NCBI GenBank assembly: GCA_018716525.1
Contig: DVJV01000122.1
Coordinates: 1-37,461 of the forward strand
DNA from: Candidatus Ventricola gallistercoris
Lineage (GTDB): Bacteria; Bacillota; Clostridia; Christensenellales; Aristaeellaceae
Direction: 5' to 3'
Length of the DNA stretch: 37,461 nucleotides
Below are positions 18,431 to 26,499 of the stretch, piece after piece (position 1 is the stretch's first letter; each line of letters opens with the position of its first letter). Under the pieces are notes generated by a model. That model was not told the DNA's origin. It made no database searches and saw only the letters and a list, made by a program, of their open reading frames with translations. The translations under genes and the position numbers were made by a program.

Positions 18431-18542
18431 CCGAATCCGCCGCGCATGTCGCCGGATTCGGATTGCATTTGGAGGGCTGCGGCCCTCCAAACCTCCCGGA
18501 AGGGTTTTTTGACAGTCTGGGAACCCTTGCACAGCAAGGGTT
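18431..18542 (+). repeat. Hairpin repeat copy 2, module B1 plus linking hairpin
   Basis: B1 holds hairpin d, CCGAATCC/GGATTCGG (18431-18461); hairpin e, TTTGGAGGGC/GCCCTCCAAA with loop TGCG (18468-18491); and a short CCC/GGG stem with T6 ending at 18510. A second c-type hairpin, GGAACCCTTGC/GCAAGGGTTCC (18520-18544), links it to B2. Apart from the loop of e, it is nearly identical to 41-127. Confidence 0.9.
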
Positions 18543-18610
18543 CCGAATCCGCCGCACATGTCGCCGGATTCGGATTGCATTTGGAGGGCTGCGGCCCTCC
18601 AAACCACCCA
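18543..18610 (+). repeat. Hairpin repeat copy 2, module B2 (truncated)
   Basis: It repeats hairpins d (18543-18573) and e (18580-18603) almost exactly, then diverges. The terminal CCC/GGG + T6 element is replaced by CCAC/GTGG. This marks the right edge of the repeat locus. Confidence 0.85.
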
Positions 18611-18688
18611 AAGTGGTCGTTTGATGCAGATGGAAGCCTCAGGGGTTTTGCGCATACCGCCTGATTTGATCGGGGATGTGCATACCGC

Positions 18689-18717
18689 TTGCCAACGAAG
18701 CCAAAATGGAATACAAT
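18689..18717 (+). promoter_or_regulatory. Promoter of the ATP-grasp/radical SAM genes
   Basis: The -35 TTGCCA (18689-18694) and -10 TACAAT (18712-18717) are separated by 17 bp. A start near 18724 would give a leader of about 75 nt. It lies just past repeat copy 2, so this transcript is independent of the GuaA-like gene. Between 18611 and 18688 I see nothing else. Confidence 0.7.
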
Positions 18718-18798
18718 GGATGCGGAAAGATGCAGGCGTATGCCGGGATGCATTTTCACAGAAGCTAGGGAAAACAAAGAAATGGGGATATCAAGAGA

Positions 18799-19803
18799 AT
18801 GGGCAGGCTTTCTTATGTGATCCGGCGCGCGGCGAAGATGGACTACGGCGCGATGCTCAAGACCGCCAACATGCTGCACAAGAAGACGGGCAAGAGCCGT
18901 CTTTACCTGATGGCGGATATGGCCCGGTGTGCGGCCAAGTACAATGCGGGCTATATCGACTACAAGATCGCCGAGATGTACCGCTTAAACGATGCGCAGC
19001 GCGCTACGCAGATCACCCGCGGCATCTCCAACAGCATCGTGGCGCGGATGAACGACAAGAAGTTCTGGCACTTCTTTGACAACAAGACGGAGTTCAACGA
19101 GCTGTTTCACGATCAGGTGCGGCGTGAGTGGCTGAACCTGACAACCGCCAGCGAGGAGCAGTTTGCCGCTTTCCTCAAGGGGCGCGGCGATATCATCTGC
19201 AAGCCGATCGACGGCTCCAGCGGACAGGGCATCCTCAAGTGCACGCCCGAGCAGTACGGCGATCCGGCGGCGCTCTATGCGCAGCTCAAGGCGGCGGGCA
19301 TTGGCATTGTGGAGGACAAGGTCATCCAGCACGAGGCGATTGCGGCGCTGTGCCCCACATCGGTGAACACCATCCGCGTGGCCACGCTGTTGGGCGACAA
19401 GAAGGAAGGCATCGTCTATGCCTATATCCGCATCGGCAATGGCAAGGTCATGGACAATGTGGATTGCGGCGGCATGGCCGCGCCGGTGGATCTTAAGACG
19501 GGCATCATCAGCGGCGTGGGCGCCAACAAGGCGGGCGAAACCTATGAGTATCACCCGATGACGGGCAAGCGCATCCCCGGCACGCAGATTCCCTACTGGG
19601 ACGAGGTGCGCAGCATGTGCCTTTCGGCCATGCATGTAGTGCCGCAGGTGCGCTTTGTCGCCTGGGACGTGGCCATCACGCCGGATGGGCCCGTGTTCAT
19701 CGAGGGCAATTCCTTCCCGAGTCACGCCATTCCGCAGTTTGCCGCCCACTTCCCGGATGGCATTGGCATTCTGCCGCGGTTTGAGGAGTTTATCGACCTA
19801 TGA
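18799..19803 (+). CDS. ATP-grasp protein of the sugar-transfer-associated family
   Basis: The 334-residue product resembles the ATP-grasp family named sugar-transfer associated (ATPgrasp_ST). ATP-grasp enzymes join a carboxylate to a nucleophile with ATP. Visible marks are the ATP lysine K135 in ICKPIDGSSGQGI (133-145), SVNTIRVATLL (about 194-204) and the metal-binding E302-G-N304 in FIEGNSFPSH. The N-terminal ~110 residues are basic and helical, without a signal peptide. The substrate is unknown. The ribosome binding site before ATG 18799 is weak. Its stop overlaps the next ATG (ATGA), implying coupling to the radical SAM protein. Confidence 0.8.
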   Translation: MGRLSYVIRRAAKMDYGAMLKTANMLHKKTGKSRLYLMADMARCAAKYNAGYIDYKIAEMYRLNDAQRATQITRGISNSIVARMNDKKFWHFFDNKTEFNELFHDQVRREWLNLTTASEEQFAAFLKGRGDIICKPIDGSSGQGILKCTPEQYGDPAALYAQLKAAGIGIVEDKVIQHEAIAALCPTSVNTIRVATLLGDKKEGIVYAYIRIGNGKVMDNVDCGGMAAPVDLKTGIISGVGANKAGETYEYHPMTGKRIPGTQIPYWDEVRSMCLSAMHVVPQVRFVAWDVAITPDGPVFIEGNSFPSHAIPQFAAHFPDGIGILPRFEEFIDL

Positions 19804-20729
19804 TCTGCACGCTTTGTCCGCGCCGCTGCGGGGTAGAGCGCACGCCCGAGGCGGGGGCGGGCATCTGCCGCATGGGCACGCTGCCCAAAATCGCCCGCGC
19901 GGCGCTGCACCGGTGGGAAGAGCCCTGCATCAGCGGCACGCGCGGCAGCGGAACGGTGTTTTTCTCCGGCTGCGGGCTTCGGTGCGCATTTTGCCAAAAT
20001 GAAGCGATCAGCCAGCGCGAAGAGGGGCAGATCGTATCGGTTGAGCGGCTGAGCGAGATCTTCCGCGAGCTGGAGGCACAGGGTGCGCACAACATCAACC
20101 TGGTCACGGCGGCCCACTTTGTGCCCGCGGTGATCGAAGCGCTGGAGCGCTACCGGCCGTCCATTCCCATCGTCTACAACAGCAGCGGGTATGAATCCCT
20201 CGACACGCTGCGCAGGCTCGAAGGAATTGTGGACATCTACCTGCCGGACTTTAAATACATCGACCCGGATATGGCCGCGCTGCTCTCCGGCGCGCGGGAT
20301 TATCCGCAGGCCGCCATGGAGGCGCTGCGCGAGATGCGCTGCCAGACAGGCCCTGCGGTATACGATGAGACGGGCGTCATGCAGCGCGGCACGCTCGTCC
20401 GCCATCTGGTGCTGCCGGGGCTGACAGGGGATAGCATGCGCATCCTCACGTGGATTCGCGATGAGCTGCCGGATACGCCCGTCTCGCTCATGGGGCAGTA
20501 CACGCCCTGCGGCCGCGCGCTGACGATCCCCGGCATGAACCGGCGCGTCACCAAAAAGGAGTACGCGCGCGTGCTGGCACATATGCAGGCCATCGGCCTT
20601 GATGGCTACCGCCAGGAGCTGACGGCGGCGGACGATGCCTTTATCCCCGCGTTTGACGGCACGGGGGTAGGCACTGCGGATGCGGGGGAAGCGCACGCGG
20701 ACCCCATGCCACAACACCGCTCGGCTTAA
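19800..20729 (+). CDS. Radical SAM protein, PflA/PflX-like (COG1313 type)
   Basis: The 309-residue product has the radical SAM cluster motif C58-x3-C62-x2-C65 in GCGLRCAFCQN, a PflA-type arrangement. It is preceded by an extra cysteine group C3, C6, C10 and C23 that could bind a second metal or cluster. These proteins resemble pyruvate formate-lyase activases, but no formate-lyase gene lies nearby, so the target is unknown. The last ~25 residues are low in complexity. ATG 19800 overlaps the ATP-grasp stop. Confidence 0.85.
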   Translation: MICTLCPRRCGVERTPEAGAGICRMGTLPKIARAALHRWEEPCISGTRGSGTVFFSGCGLRCAFCQNEAISQREEGQIVSVERLSEIFRELEAQGAHNINLVTAAHFVPAVIEALERYRPSIPIVYNSSGYESLDTLRRLEGIVDIYLPDFKYIDPDMAALLSGARDYPQAAMEALREMRCQTGPAVYDETGVMQRGTLVRHLVLPGLTGDSMRILTWIRDELPDTPVSLMGQYTPCGRALTIPGMNRRVTKKEYARVLAHMQAIGLDGYRQELTAADDAFIPAFDGTGVGTADAGEAHADPMPQHRSA

Positions 20730-20730
20730 C

Positions 20731-20852
20731 GCGCCCTGCGGATGCCTGAACGGGCGCCGGGGAAAACGAAGGGAAACCGTTCCCTACATCAAAGCAGAAC
20801 CCGGCGTCAAGCCGGGAGCCGATGCACATGCCGGCGCAAAGCGATGCGCCGG
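20731..20852 (+). promoter_or_regulatory. Run of four hairpins before the DUF1015 gene
   Basis: Four separate stems follow one another. GCGCCC/GGGCGC spans 20731-20757, GGGAA/TTCCC 20771-20784, CCCGGC/GCCGGG with loop GTCAA 20800-20816, and CCGGCGCA/TGCGCCGG 20831-20852. The last ends five bases before the AAAGGAAG ribosome binding site. None has a T-run. They could stabilise or process the mRNA or control translation. Confidence 0.5.
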
Positions 20853-20872
20853 TGCAGAAAGGAAGAAATGCC

Positions 20873-22093
20873 ATGCAAGCCTGTTTTCTGCCCGCGGATA
20901 TCCTGCTGCCCGCCAAAGGCGTGGATGCCGGAAAGTGGGCGGTGATCGCCTGCGACCAGTTCACCAGCCAGCCGGAATACTGGCAGGAAGCGGCGCGCAT
21001 CGTGGGGGATGCGCCCAGCGCGCTGCACATCGTCTACCCGGAGGTATATCTTTCCGAGGGGGATGCGCGCATTCCGGGTATCCGAGAGGCCATGGCGCGC
21101 TATCTGTCCGACGGCATGCTTGTGCAGCGGGTGACAGATGGCTTTGTCCTTGTCCGGCGCACGACGCAAAGCGGCGAGCGGCTGGGGCTTGTGGGCCGGC
21201 TCGACCTGGATCAGTACGACTTTGCGCCCGGCACAAATGCGCCTGTGCGTGCGACGGAGGGAACGATTCTCTCGCGCATTCCGCCGCGGGTGCGCATTCG
21301 CCGCGGAGCGCCGCTGGAGAGCCCGCATGTGATGATGCTGCTCGATGATCCCGGCATGACGCTGATTGAGCCGCTGGCGCAGAAAGCCCTGCCTGCCTTG
21401 TACGAGGCGGAGCTGATGCTCGGCGGCGGGCACATCAGCGGCTATGCGGTGGAAGGTGCGCTGGCCCAGCAGACGGCGGCGCGCATTGCGCAGATGCAGC
21501 AGGAGAGCGGCGGCTTTTTCCTGGCGGTGGGGGATGGAAACCACTCGTTGGCGACGGCCAAGGCCTGCTGGGAGGAGATCAAGCCCACACTCACGGCGCA
21601 GGAGCGCGCGCAGCATCCGGCGCGCTATGCCTTGGTGGAGCTGGTGAACCTGCACAGCCCTGCCATGATCTTCAGGCCGATTCACCGGGTGGTGTTTTCG
21701 GCGGATATGCATGGGCTGATTGCCGCGTTTGACGAGGCCGTGTGCGCGCAGGGCATGAAGCTGCTGCCGGGGGAGGAGGAGATCGTCTTTGCCCGGGGCG
21801 ACATGCGGCGCGGGTTTGAGGTGCATGGACGGGGCGACCGGCTGCCTGTGGATGTTCTCCAGCATTTCCTGGATGCGCAAAAGGACATGTCCCTTGACTA
21901 TGTGCACGGGGAAGCGGATGCTGTGAACCTGACGCGGACAGGCGATGCCACCGCCATATTGCTGGGGGCGATCGACAAGCACAGCCTGTTCCCGGCGATT
22001 GCGGCAGGCGGCGTGCTGCCGCGCAAGACGTTTTCCATGGGAGAGAGCACGGAAAAGCGGTATTACATGGAGTGCCGGCGAATCGGCGGGTGA
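20873..22093 (+). CDS. DUF1015 family protein
   Basis: The 406-residue product matches the DUF1015 family, widespread in anaerobic Bacillota with no established activity. Marks are the N-terminal ACDQFTSQPEYW segment, the GDGNHSLATAK motif near residues 219-229, and the C-terminal region with FSMGESTEKRYYMECR. It often occurs near serine-biosynthesis genes in clostridia; those are not here. The start is ATG 20873, with AAAGGAAG upstream; an in-frame ATG at 20822 has no such site and lies within the hairpin run. Confidence 0.85.
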   Translation: MQACFLPADILLPAKGVDAGKWAVIACDQFTSQPEYWQEAARIVGDAPSALHIVYPEVYLSEGDARIPGIREAMARYLSDGMLVQRVTDGFVLVRRTTQSGERLGLVGRLDLDQYDFAPGTNAPVRATEGTILSRIPPRVRIRRGAPLESPHVMMLLDDPGMTLIEPLAQKALPALYEAELMLGGGHISGYAVEGALAQQTAARIAQMQQESGGFFLAVGDGNHSLATAKACWEEIKPTLTAQERAQHPARYALVELVNLHSPAMIFRPIHRVVFSADMHGLIAAFDEAVCAQGMKLLPGEEEIVFARGDMRRGFEVHGRGDRLPVDVLQHFLDAQKDMSLDYVHGEADAVNLTRTGDATAILLGAIDKHSLFPAIAAGGVLPRKTFSMGESTEKRYYMECRRIGG

Positions 22094-22150
22094 CAGGCGC
22101 TGTATCTTGCGCCGAAAGGCGGATCAATAGGAACAAAGGAGACGATGGCG

Positions 22151-23101
22151 ATGTTTACGGCAACAAAGGGCACGCTGGAAGGCTACGGCTATGAACTGGT
22201 GACCCTGGCAGGCGCGGGCCATGAGGTGCGCATCCTGCCGCAGGCGGGCTTTAACCTCTACTACTGGACGTTTGAGGGCGGCGAGATCTTCATGGAGCCG
22301 GTGGATATCACCCAGTTCGGCACCAAGTACGGCAATCCGATTCTGTTCCCGACGCCCAACCGCATCCCCAATGCCACCTATACCTGGAACGGGCGCGAGC
22401 ATGTGATGACCAAGCGCGGAGAAAAGGTGCTGATTCACGGCCTGGTGAAGGATGAGCCTTTCACCGTCACGCAACTGGAAGCGGATGAGGACAGCGCCGT
22501 GTGCGAGGCGCAGATCGCCATCGCGCCGGGCAATGCGCTCTACGAGGGCTATCCCTTTGCATGCACGCTCACGGTGCGCTACACGCTCACGGCCGCGGGC
22601 GTGCATCTTGATGCCACCGTGCACAACGACGGCGGAGAGCAGATGCCCTTCGGCTTTGCGGTTCACCCCTACTTCTCCAAGCGCGGGGATGCCAACAAGG
22701 TGGAGCTCACCATGCCGTGCCGCCGCTATTATGAGGCGGACGAGGCGCTGATCCCCACCGGGCGCATTCTGCCCGTGGAGGCGGACAAGACCGTTTACGA
22801 TGGCTATCACACGGTGGAGAGCCTGTATCTGGACAACGTGTTCCGCGGCATGACGTCGGATATGGAGTCCAGCGTGCGCTATGAGGATGTCATCGTCCAC
22901 ATCCGCGCGTCGGATTGCTTCCGCAATGCCGTCGTCTATACGCCGCACAACCGCCCGGGCTTCTGCATCGAGCCGCAGACCTGCGCGACCAACTTCATCA
23001 ACATGCATGCACAGGGGCTGGTGGATGAAAGCGGCCTGATGGTGCTGCCCGCGGGAAAGACGTTCACCTGCGCGGTGGATATGATCGTGGAAAAGCGTTA
23101 A
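22151..23101 (+). CDS. Aldose 1-epimerase family protein (GalM-like)
   Basis: The 316-residue product has the beta-sandwich epimerase pattern: NPILFPTPNRIPN (substrate-site arginine), GFAVHPYF (catalytic His) and CIEPQT (catalytic Glu), in the expected order. Such enzymes interconvert anomers of hexoses or hexose-6-phosphates; the exact sugar cannot be read here. Two in-frame ATGs exist; 22145 is only three bases after AAAGGAG, so 22151, nine bases after, is preferred. A terminator follows. Confidence 0.85.
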   Translation: MFTATKGTLEGYGYELVTLAGAGHEVRILPQAGFNLYYWTFEGGEIFMEPVDITQFGTKYGNPILFPTPNRIPNATYTWNGREHVMTKRGEKVLIHGLVKDEPFTVTQLEADEDSAVCEAQIAIAPGNALYEGYPFACTLTVRYTLTAAGVHLDATVHNDGGEQMPFGFAVHPYFSKRGDANKVELTMPCRRYYEADEALIPTGRILPVEADKTVYDGYHTVESLYLDNVFRGMTSDMESSVRYEDVIVHIRASDCFRNAVVYTPHNRPGFCIEPQTCATNFINMHAQGLVDESGLMVLPAGKTFTCAVDMIVEKR

Positions 23102-23114
23102 TAGAAGCGCATAA

Positions 23115-23152
23115 GCCGCCTTTTTCTCCGGCTGGGGAAAGGCGGCCTTTTT
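23115..23152 (+). terminator. Intrinsic terminator after the aldose epimerase gene
   Basis: The 9-bp stem GCCGCCTTT/AAAGGCGGC with a pyrimidine/purine-rich loop is followed by CTTTTTC. This closes the ATP-grasp to epimerase transcript before the purine promoter. Confidence 0.85.
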
Positions 23153-23257
23153 CGTGGTTTGACCGGGAATAGGCGCAGTTTTGCAAAAAAGAACGGGGAA
23201 AACGGGCGAAAAACCGAATATTATTTTGAAAATATCAAAAAAAGATCTGAAATCCGA

Positions 23258-23286
23258 TTGAAAACCGCGCAAAGTCTTGCTATACT
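23258..23286 (+). promoter_or_regulatory. Promoter of the purine cluster
   Basis: The -35 TTGAAA (23258-23263) and -10 TATACT (23281-23286) have a 17 bp spacer, with TTGC directly before the -10. The leader is only about 25 nt, so there is no room for a purine riboswitch. The AT-rich 23205-23250 upstream contains an imperfect palindrome around AATATTATTTTGAAAATAT, a possible operator or UP element. Confidence 0.8.
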
Positions 23287-23317
23287 AAACTGGATTTTGA
23301 AAAGGAGAGGTGCTCAT

Positions 23318-23809
23318 ATGCCGAAGGTTGCATTGATCATGGGTTCAAAGAGCGACTGGCCGTCCCTCAAGGGCTGTGTGGACGTGCTCAGCCGCTTTGG
23401 TGTGGAGACGGAGGTGCACGTGGCCAGCGCGCACCGCACGCCTGAGAAGGTGGCGTCCTTTGCGGATCACGCGCGGGAGAATGGCTTTGAGGTCATCATC
23501 GCGGCGGCGGGCAAGGCGGCGCACCTGGCCGGCGTCATCGCGGGCCACACGACGCTGCCGGTGATCGGCATCCCGATCAAGTCTTCGTTTATGGACGGGC
23601 TGGATTCGCTTTTGTCCACCGTGCAGATGCCCACGGGCATTCCGGTGGCGACGGTCGCCGTGGGCGGCGGGGACAACGCGGCGTATCTGGCCGTGCAGAT
23701 CCTGTCGGTGAAGTATCCGGCGCTGGCGGAGGCGCTTGCCGCGCACCGCGTGCAGATGGCCGAGGCCATTGAGGCGGACGACAGGCAGATCGCGCAGGAG
23801 ATCGGCTGA
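23318..23809 (+). CDS. purE: 5-(carboxyamino)imidazole ribonucleotide mutase PurE
   Basis: PurE moves the carboxyl group of N5-CAIR to carbon to give CAIR in purine synthesis. The 163-residue product has IMGSKSDW (7-14), the SAHRTP loop and AAHLAGVIAGHT, typical of the PurE fold. Its usual partner PurK is not in the window. The frame is open upstream across the promoter to 23159, but ATG 23318 follows AAAGGAGAGG and is the first gene of the cluster. Confidence 0.95.
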   Translation: MPKVALIMGSKSDWPSLKGCVDVLSRFGVETEVHVASAHRTPEKVASFADHARENGFEVIIAAAGKAAHLAGVIAGHTTLPVIGIPIKSSFMDGLDSLLSTVQMPTGIPVATVAVGGGDNAAYLAVQILSVKYPALAEALAAHRVQMAEAIEADDRQIAQEIG

Positions 23810-23845
23810 GCAGACGACGGCGCGCACGCGCGCGGGGAGGTTTTC

Positions 23846-24880
23846 ATGGTCACATATAAGGATGCGGGCGTGGATGTGGAGCGCGGCTATGAGGCCGTGC
23901 GCAGAATGAAGCAGCACGTCGCCACGACATTTGACGAGAATGTGCTCGGCGGCCTGGGCTCATTCGGCGGATTCTACTCCATCGAGAATGCAGGGGTGGA
24001 TAAGCCCGTGCTCGTCGCCGGCACGGACGGCGTGGGCACCAAGCTCAAACTCGCGTTTTTGATGGATAAGCACGATACGGTCGGCATTGACTGCGTCGCT
24101 ATGTGTGTCAACGATGTGGTTTGCCAGGGCGCAAAGCCGCTTCTGTTCCTTGACTACATCGCCACCGGCTACCTCGATCCGCAAAAGGTCGAGCAGATCG
24201 TCGCGGGCGTGGCCGAGGGCTGCCGTCAGGCGGGCTGCGCGCTCATCGGCGGCGAGACAGCCGAAATGCCGGATTTCTACCCCGCAGGAGAGTACGATCT
24301 GGCGGGCTTCACCGTGGGTATAGTGGGCCGCGACCGGTCCATCTCCGGCGAGCGCGTGGCCGAAGGCGATGTGCTCATCGGCGTGGCGTCTTCCGGCGTG
24401 CATTCCAACGGCTATTCGCTGGTGCGCAAGCTCGTGCTCACCGAAGGCCGCGACCTGTCTGCCCCCGTTGAGGCGCTGGGCGGCAAGAGCTGGGGCGAAA
24501 CGCTGCTCACCCCCACGAAGATCTATGTCAAGTCCGCCCTGGCGGCGTGCGCCGCGGCGGATGTGCACGGCATTGCGCACATCACCGGCGGTGGTTTCAT
24601 CGAGAACATTCCGCGCATCCTGCCCGAAGGTCTGTGCGCCCGCATCGAGCGCGGCACGTGGCCGGTGCTGCCGGTGTTTGCCGAGCTTCAGCGCATGGGC
24701 GGCCTGACCGACAGGCAGATCTACAACACGTTCAACATGGGCATCGGCATGGTTTACGCCGTTGCGCCGGATCAGGCGGATGCGCTCATGGCTTCCCTGC
24801 GCCAAAGCGGCGAGCAGGCTTACCGCATCGGCAGCGTGCAGCCGATCGCAAGCGACGGCGAAAGGCTGGTGCTGGCGTGA
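23846..24880 (+). CDS. purM: Phosphoribosylformylglycinamidine cyclo-ligase PurM
   Basis: PurM closes the imidazole ring, making AIR from FGAM with ATP. The 344-residue product has the family segments [24 protein letters not shown] and [13 protein letters not shown], and is normal length. GGGGAGG precedes ATG 23846. Its TGA overlaps the purN GTG start (GTGA). Confidence 0.97.
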   Translation: MVTYKDAGVDVERGYEAVRRMKQHVATTFDENVLGGLGSFGGFYSIENAGVDKPVLVAGTDGVGTKLKLAFLMDKHDTVGIDCVAMCVNDVVCQGAKPLLFLDYIATGYLDPQKVEQIVAGVAEGCRQAGCALIGGETAEMPDFYPAGEYDLAGFTVGIVGRDRSISGERVAEGDVLIGVASSGVHSNGYSLVRKLVLTEGRDLSAPVEALGGKSWGETLLTPTKIYVKSALAACAAADVHGIAHITGGGFIENIPRILPEGLCARIERGTWPVLPVFAELQRMGGLTDRQIYNTFNMGIGMVYAVAPDQADALMASLRQSGEQAYRIGSVQPIASDGERLVLA

Positions 24881-25497
24881 GCACGAGGATCGCGGTGCTC
24901 TGCTCCGGCGGAGGCACCAACCTGCAGGCGCTCATCGACGCCGTGGAACGCGGCGCCATCGACGGCAAGATCGTGCTGGTGATCTCCAACGCCTCCAAGG
25001 CCTATGCGCTTGAGCGCGCGCGGCAGCACGGCATTCCCGCTGTCTTCGTCAGCAAGAAGCAGGCTGGAAGCGATGAGGCGTTTAACGACGCCATTCTTGA
25101 AAAGCTGCAGGAGGCTGGTGCGCAGCTCGTCGTGCTGGCGGGTTACCTGCCCATTGTGGGCGCGCAGATCGTGCGGGCGTACGAGCACCGGATCATCAAC
25201 ATCCACCCGGCGCTGATCCCCGCGTTCTGCGGCCCGGGCATGTATGGTCACCACGTGCACGAGGCGGTGCTGCGCTATGGGGCCAAGATCTCGGGGGCAA
25301 CCACGCATTTTGTCGATGAGCAGGTCGATCACGGCGGGGTGATCATGCAGCGCAGCGTGCCTGTGCTGGAGGATGATACGCCCGACACTCTGGCTGCCCG
25401 CGTGCTTACAGTTGAGCACGAGATTCTGCCCGAGAGCGTGCGCCTTTTCTGTGACGGAAAATTAGGAGTAGATGGAAGACGGGTACATGTGCTATAA
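24877..25497 (+). CDS. purN: Phosphoribosylglycinamide formyltransferase PurN (GTG start)
   Basis: PurN formylates GAR using 10-formyl-tetrahydrofolate. The 206-residue product starts [18 protein letters not shown] and has the catalytic group Asn/His in [10 protein letters not shown] and Asp in [13 protein letters not shown] 24877 overlaps the purM stop by four bases and gives the canonical N terminus; the longer upstream frame lies within purM. The C-terminal codons overlap the extended -10 promoter of the next gene. Confidence 0.96.
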   Translation: MSTRIAVLCSGGGTNLQALIDAVERGAIDGKIVLVISNASKAYALERARQHGIPAVFVSKKQAGSDEAFNDAILEKLQEAGAQLVVLAGYLPIVGAQIVRAYEHRIINIHPALIPAFCGPGMYGHHVHEAVLRYGAKISGATTHFVDEQVDHGGVIMQRSVPVLEDDTPDTLAARVLTVEHEILPESVRLFCDGKLGVDGRRVHVL

Positions 25498-25498
25498 T
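25490..25498 (+). promoter_or_regulatory. Extended -10 promoter for the GNAT gene
   Basis: TGCTATAAT is a perfect extended -10 element, overlapping the purN stop codon. No good -35 lies 17 bp upstream, which extended -10 promoters tolerate. A start near 25505 gives a leader of about 80 nt to ATG 25588. Confidence 0.5.
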
Positions 25499-25587
25499 AA
25501 ACTGCTAACATGTATGTGGATCACGGGCGGCACATCCGCGGGGCTTGCGCCGGCGGGAAACCGCTCTATGAAGGGTGTCTTCCAGAG

Positions 25588-26403
25588 ATGAGAATTTATC
25601 AACCTGTCAGAGGGGTAGGCGGCGCGCTGCGCGAGAACAGCTTTGTCATCATCGACGATGCGGGTGTGGAGATCGGGCAGGGGGGCCTTGAATACAGGGT
25701 GCTCAAAAAAATGATGGCCGACAGGCCGCTGGATATCGAGATGACCATGAGCGCGCACCCCATGGCCAGCGATACGCTTTTTGGCGCGCTTTTTGCGCGT
25801 GCCGAGCGCATTCGCGACGAGCAGGGCGGTCTGCCCGCACGGCTGTACACGCGCTGCGCCATTGACGATGCCGAGCGCCACGAGTATTTCACCCGCATGG
25901 GCTTTGACGACTACGACGGCGAAGAGCTCTTTGTGCTCAATGTGCCGCAGGATATGAGCACCCGCCGCCGCAATTACAGCCCGGTGGGCACCAAGAGCAT
26001 CGACGTGGATCTGCGTACGCGCACCAGGCGGGAGGAATTCCTGCTGAGCCTCAAGAGCTTTGGCTGCGTGGAGCACGCCAACGAGTGGCTGGAGGAGCGC
26101 ATGAAGGGGCCGGTGTTTATCGCCAAGGCGATGTACTACGGCAGCGACTTCGTGGGGCAGATGCTGGTCACCGGCACGCAGAACGAGGCGACACTGGAAA
26201 TGGTCTGCGTGGAGCAGAAGTGGCGTGGGCGCGGCGTGGCCAGCGCCATGGTGGATGAGGCGCTCATGCAGCTGAACCGCCAGCAGGTGCCCTACCTGAC
26301 GGCGCGCGCGGCGCGGCGCAATGCGAGCGCGATGAAGTTCTTCAAGCGCAGCGGGTTTGACTGGGTGCGCACGGAGGAGTATTTGCTCGGGCGGGATATC
26401 TGA
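25588..26403 (+). CDS. Tandem GNAT-fold N-acetyltransferase
   Basis: The 271-residue product has two GNAT-like halves. The N-terminal half is degenerate; the C-terminal half (about 160-271) has the acetyl-CoA motif EQKWRGRGVASAMVDEAL and a trailing NASAMKFFKRSGF, both typical. The substrate is unknown. It interrupts the purine cluster between purN and purH. An in-frame ATG at 25510 has no ribosome binding site and lies next to the predicted transcript start; ATG 25588 follows AAGGG at 12 bases, so I prefer it with modest certainty. Confidence 0.75.
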   Translation: MRIYQPVRGVGGALRENSFVIIDDAGVEIGQGGLEYRVLKKMMADRPLDIEMTMSAHPMASDTLFGALFARAERIRDEQGGLPARLYTRCAIDDAERHEYFTRMGFDDYDGEELFVLNVPQDMSTRRRNYSPVGTKSIDVDLRTRTRREEFLLSLKSFGCVEHANEWLEERMKGPVFIAKAMYYGSDFVGQMLVTGTQNEATLEMVCVEQKWRGRGVASAMVDEALMQLNRQQVPYLTARAARRNASAMKFFKRSGFDWVRTEEYLLGRDI

Positions 26404-26422
26404 TGCGCCGCGCGGCGCATCA
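26401..26422 (+). terminator. Perfect 22-bp palindrome at the GNAT stop codon
   Basis: TGATGCGCCGC/GCGGCGCATCA is a perfect inverted repeat that begins on the GNAT stop codon. As RNA it forms a 9-bp stem with loop GCGC. No T-run follows, so termination is uncertain; as DNA it could be a protein-binding site upstream of purH. Confidence 0.45.
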
Positions 26423-26499
26423 GACAAAGCCGGCGAATTGGCGTCGGGCAGCCCGGATGGGAACAACAGGGTATGAACGACCAAAGAGAGGGAGAGCAT

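Noticed and set aside
18190-18610. CRISPR array
   Set aside because: The modules are long, unequal and without unique spacers of constant length; they are tandem hairpin modules.
23287-23317. Purine riboswitch before purE
   Set aside because: The leader predicted from the promoter is only about 25-30 nt, too short for an aptamer.
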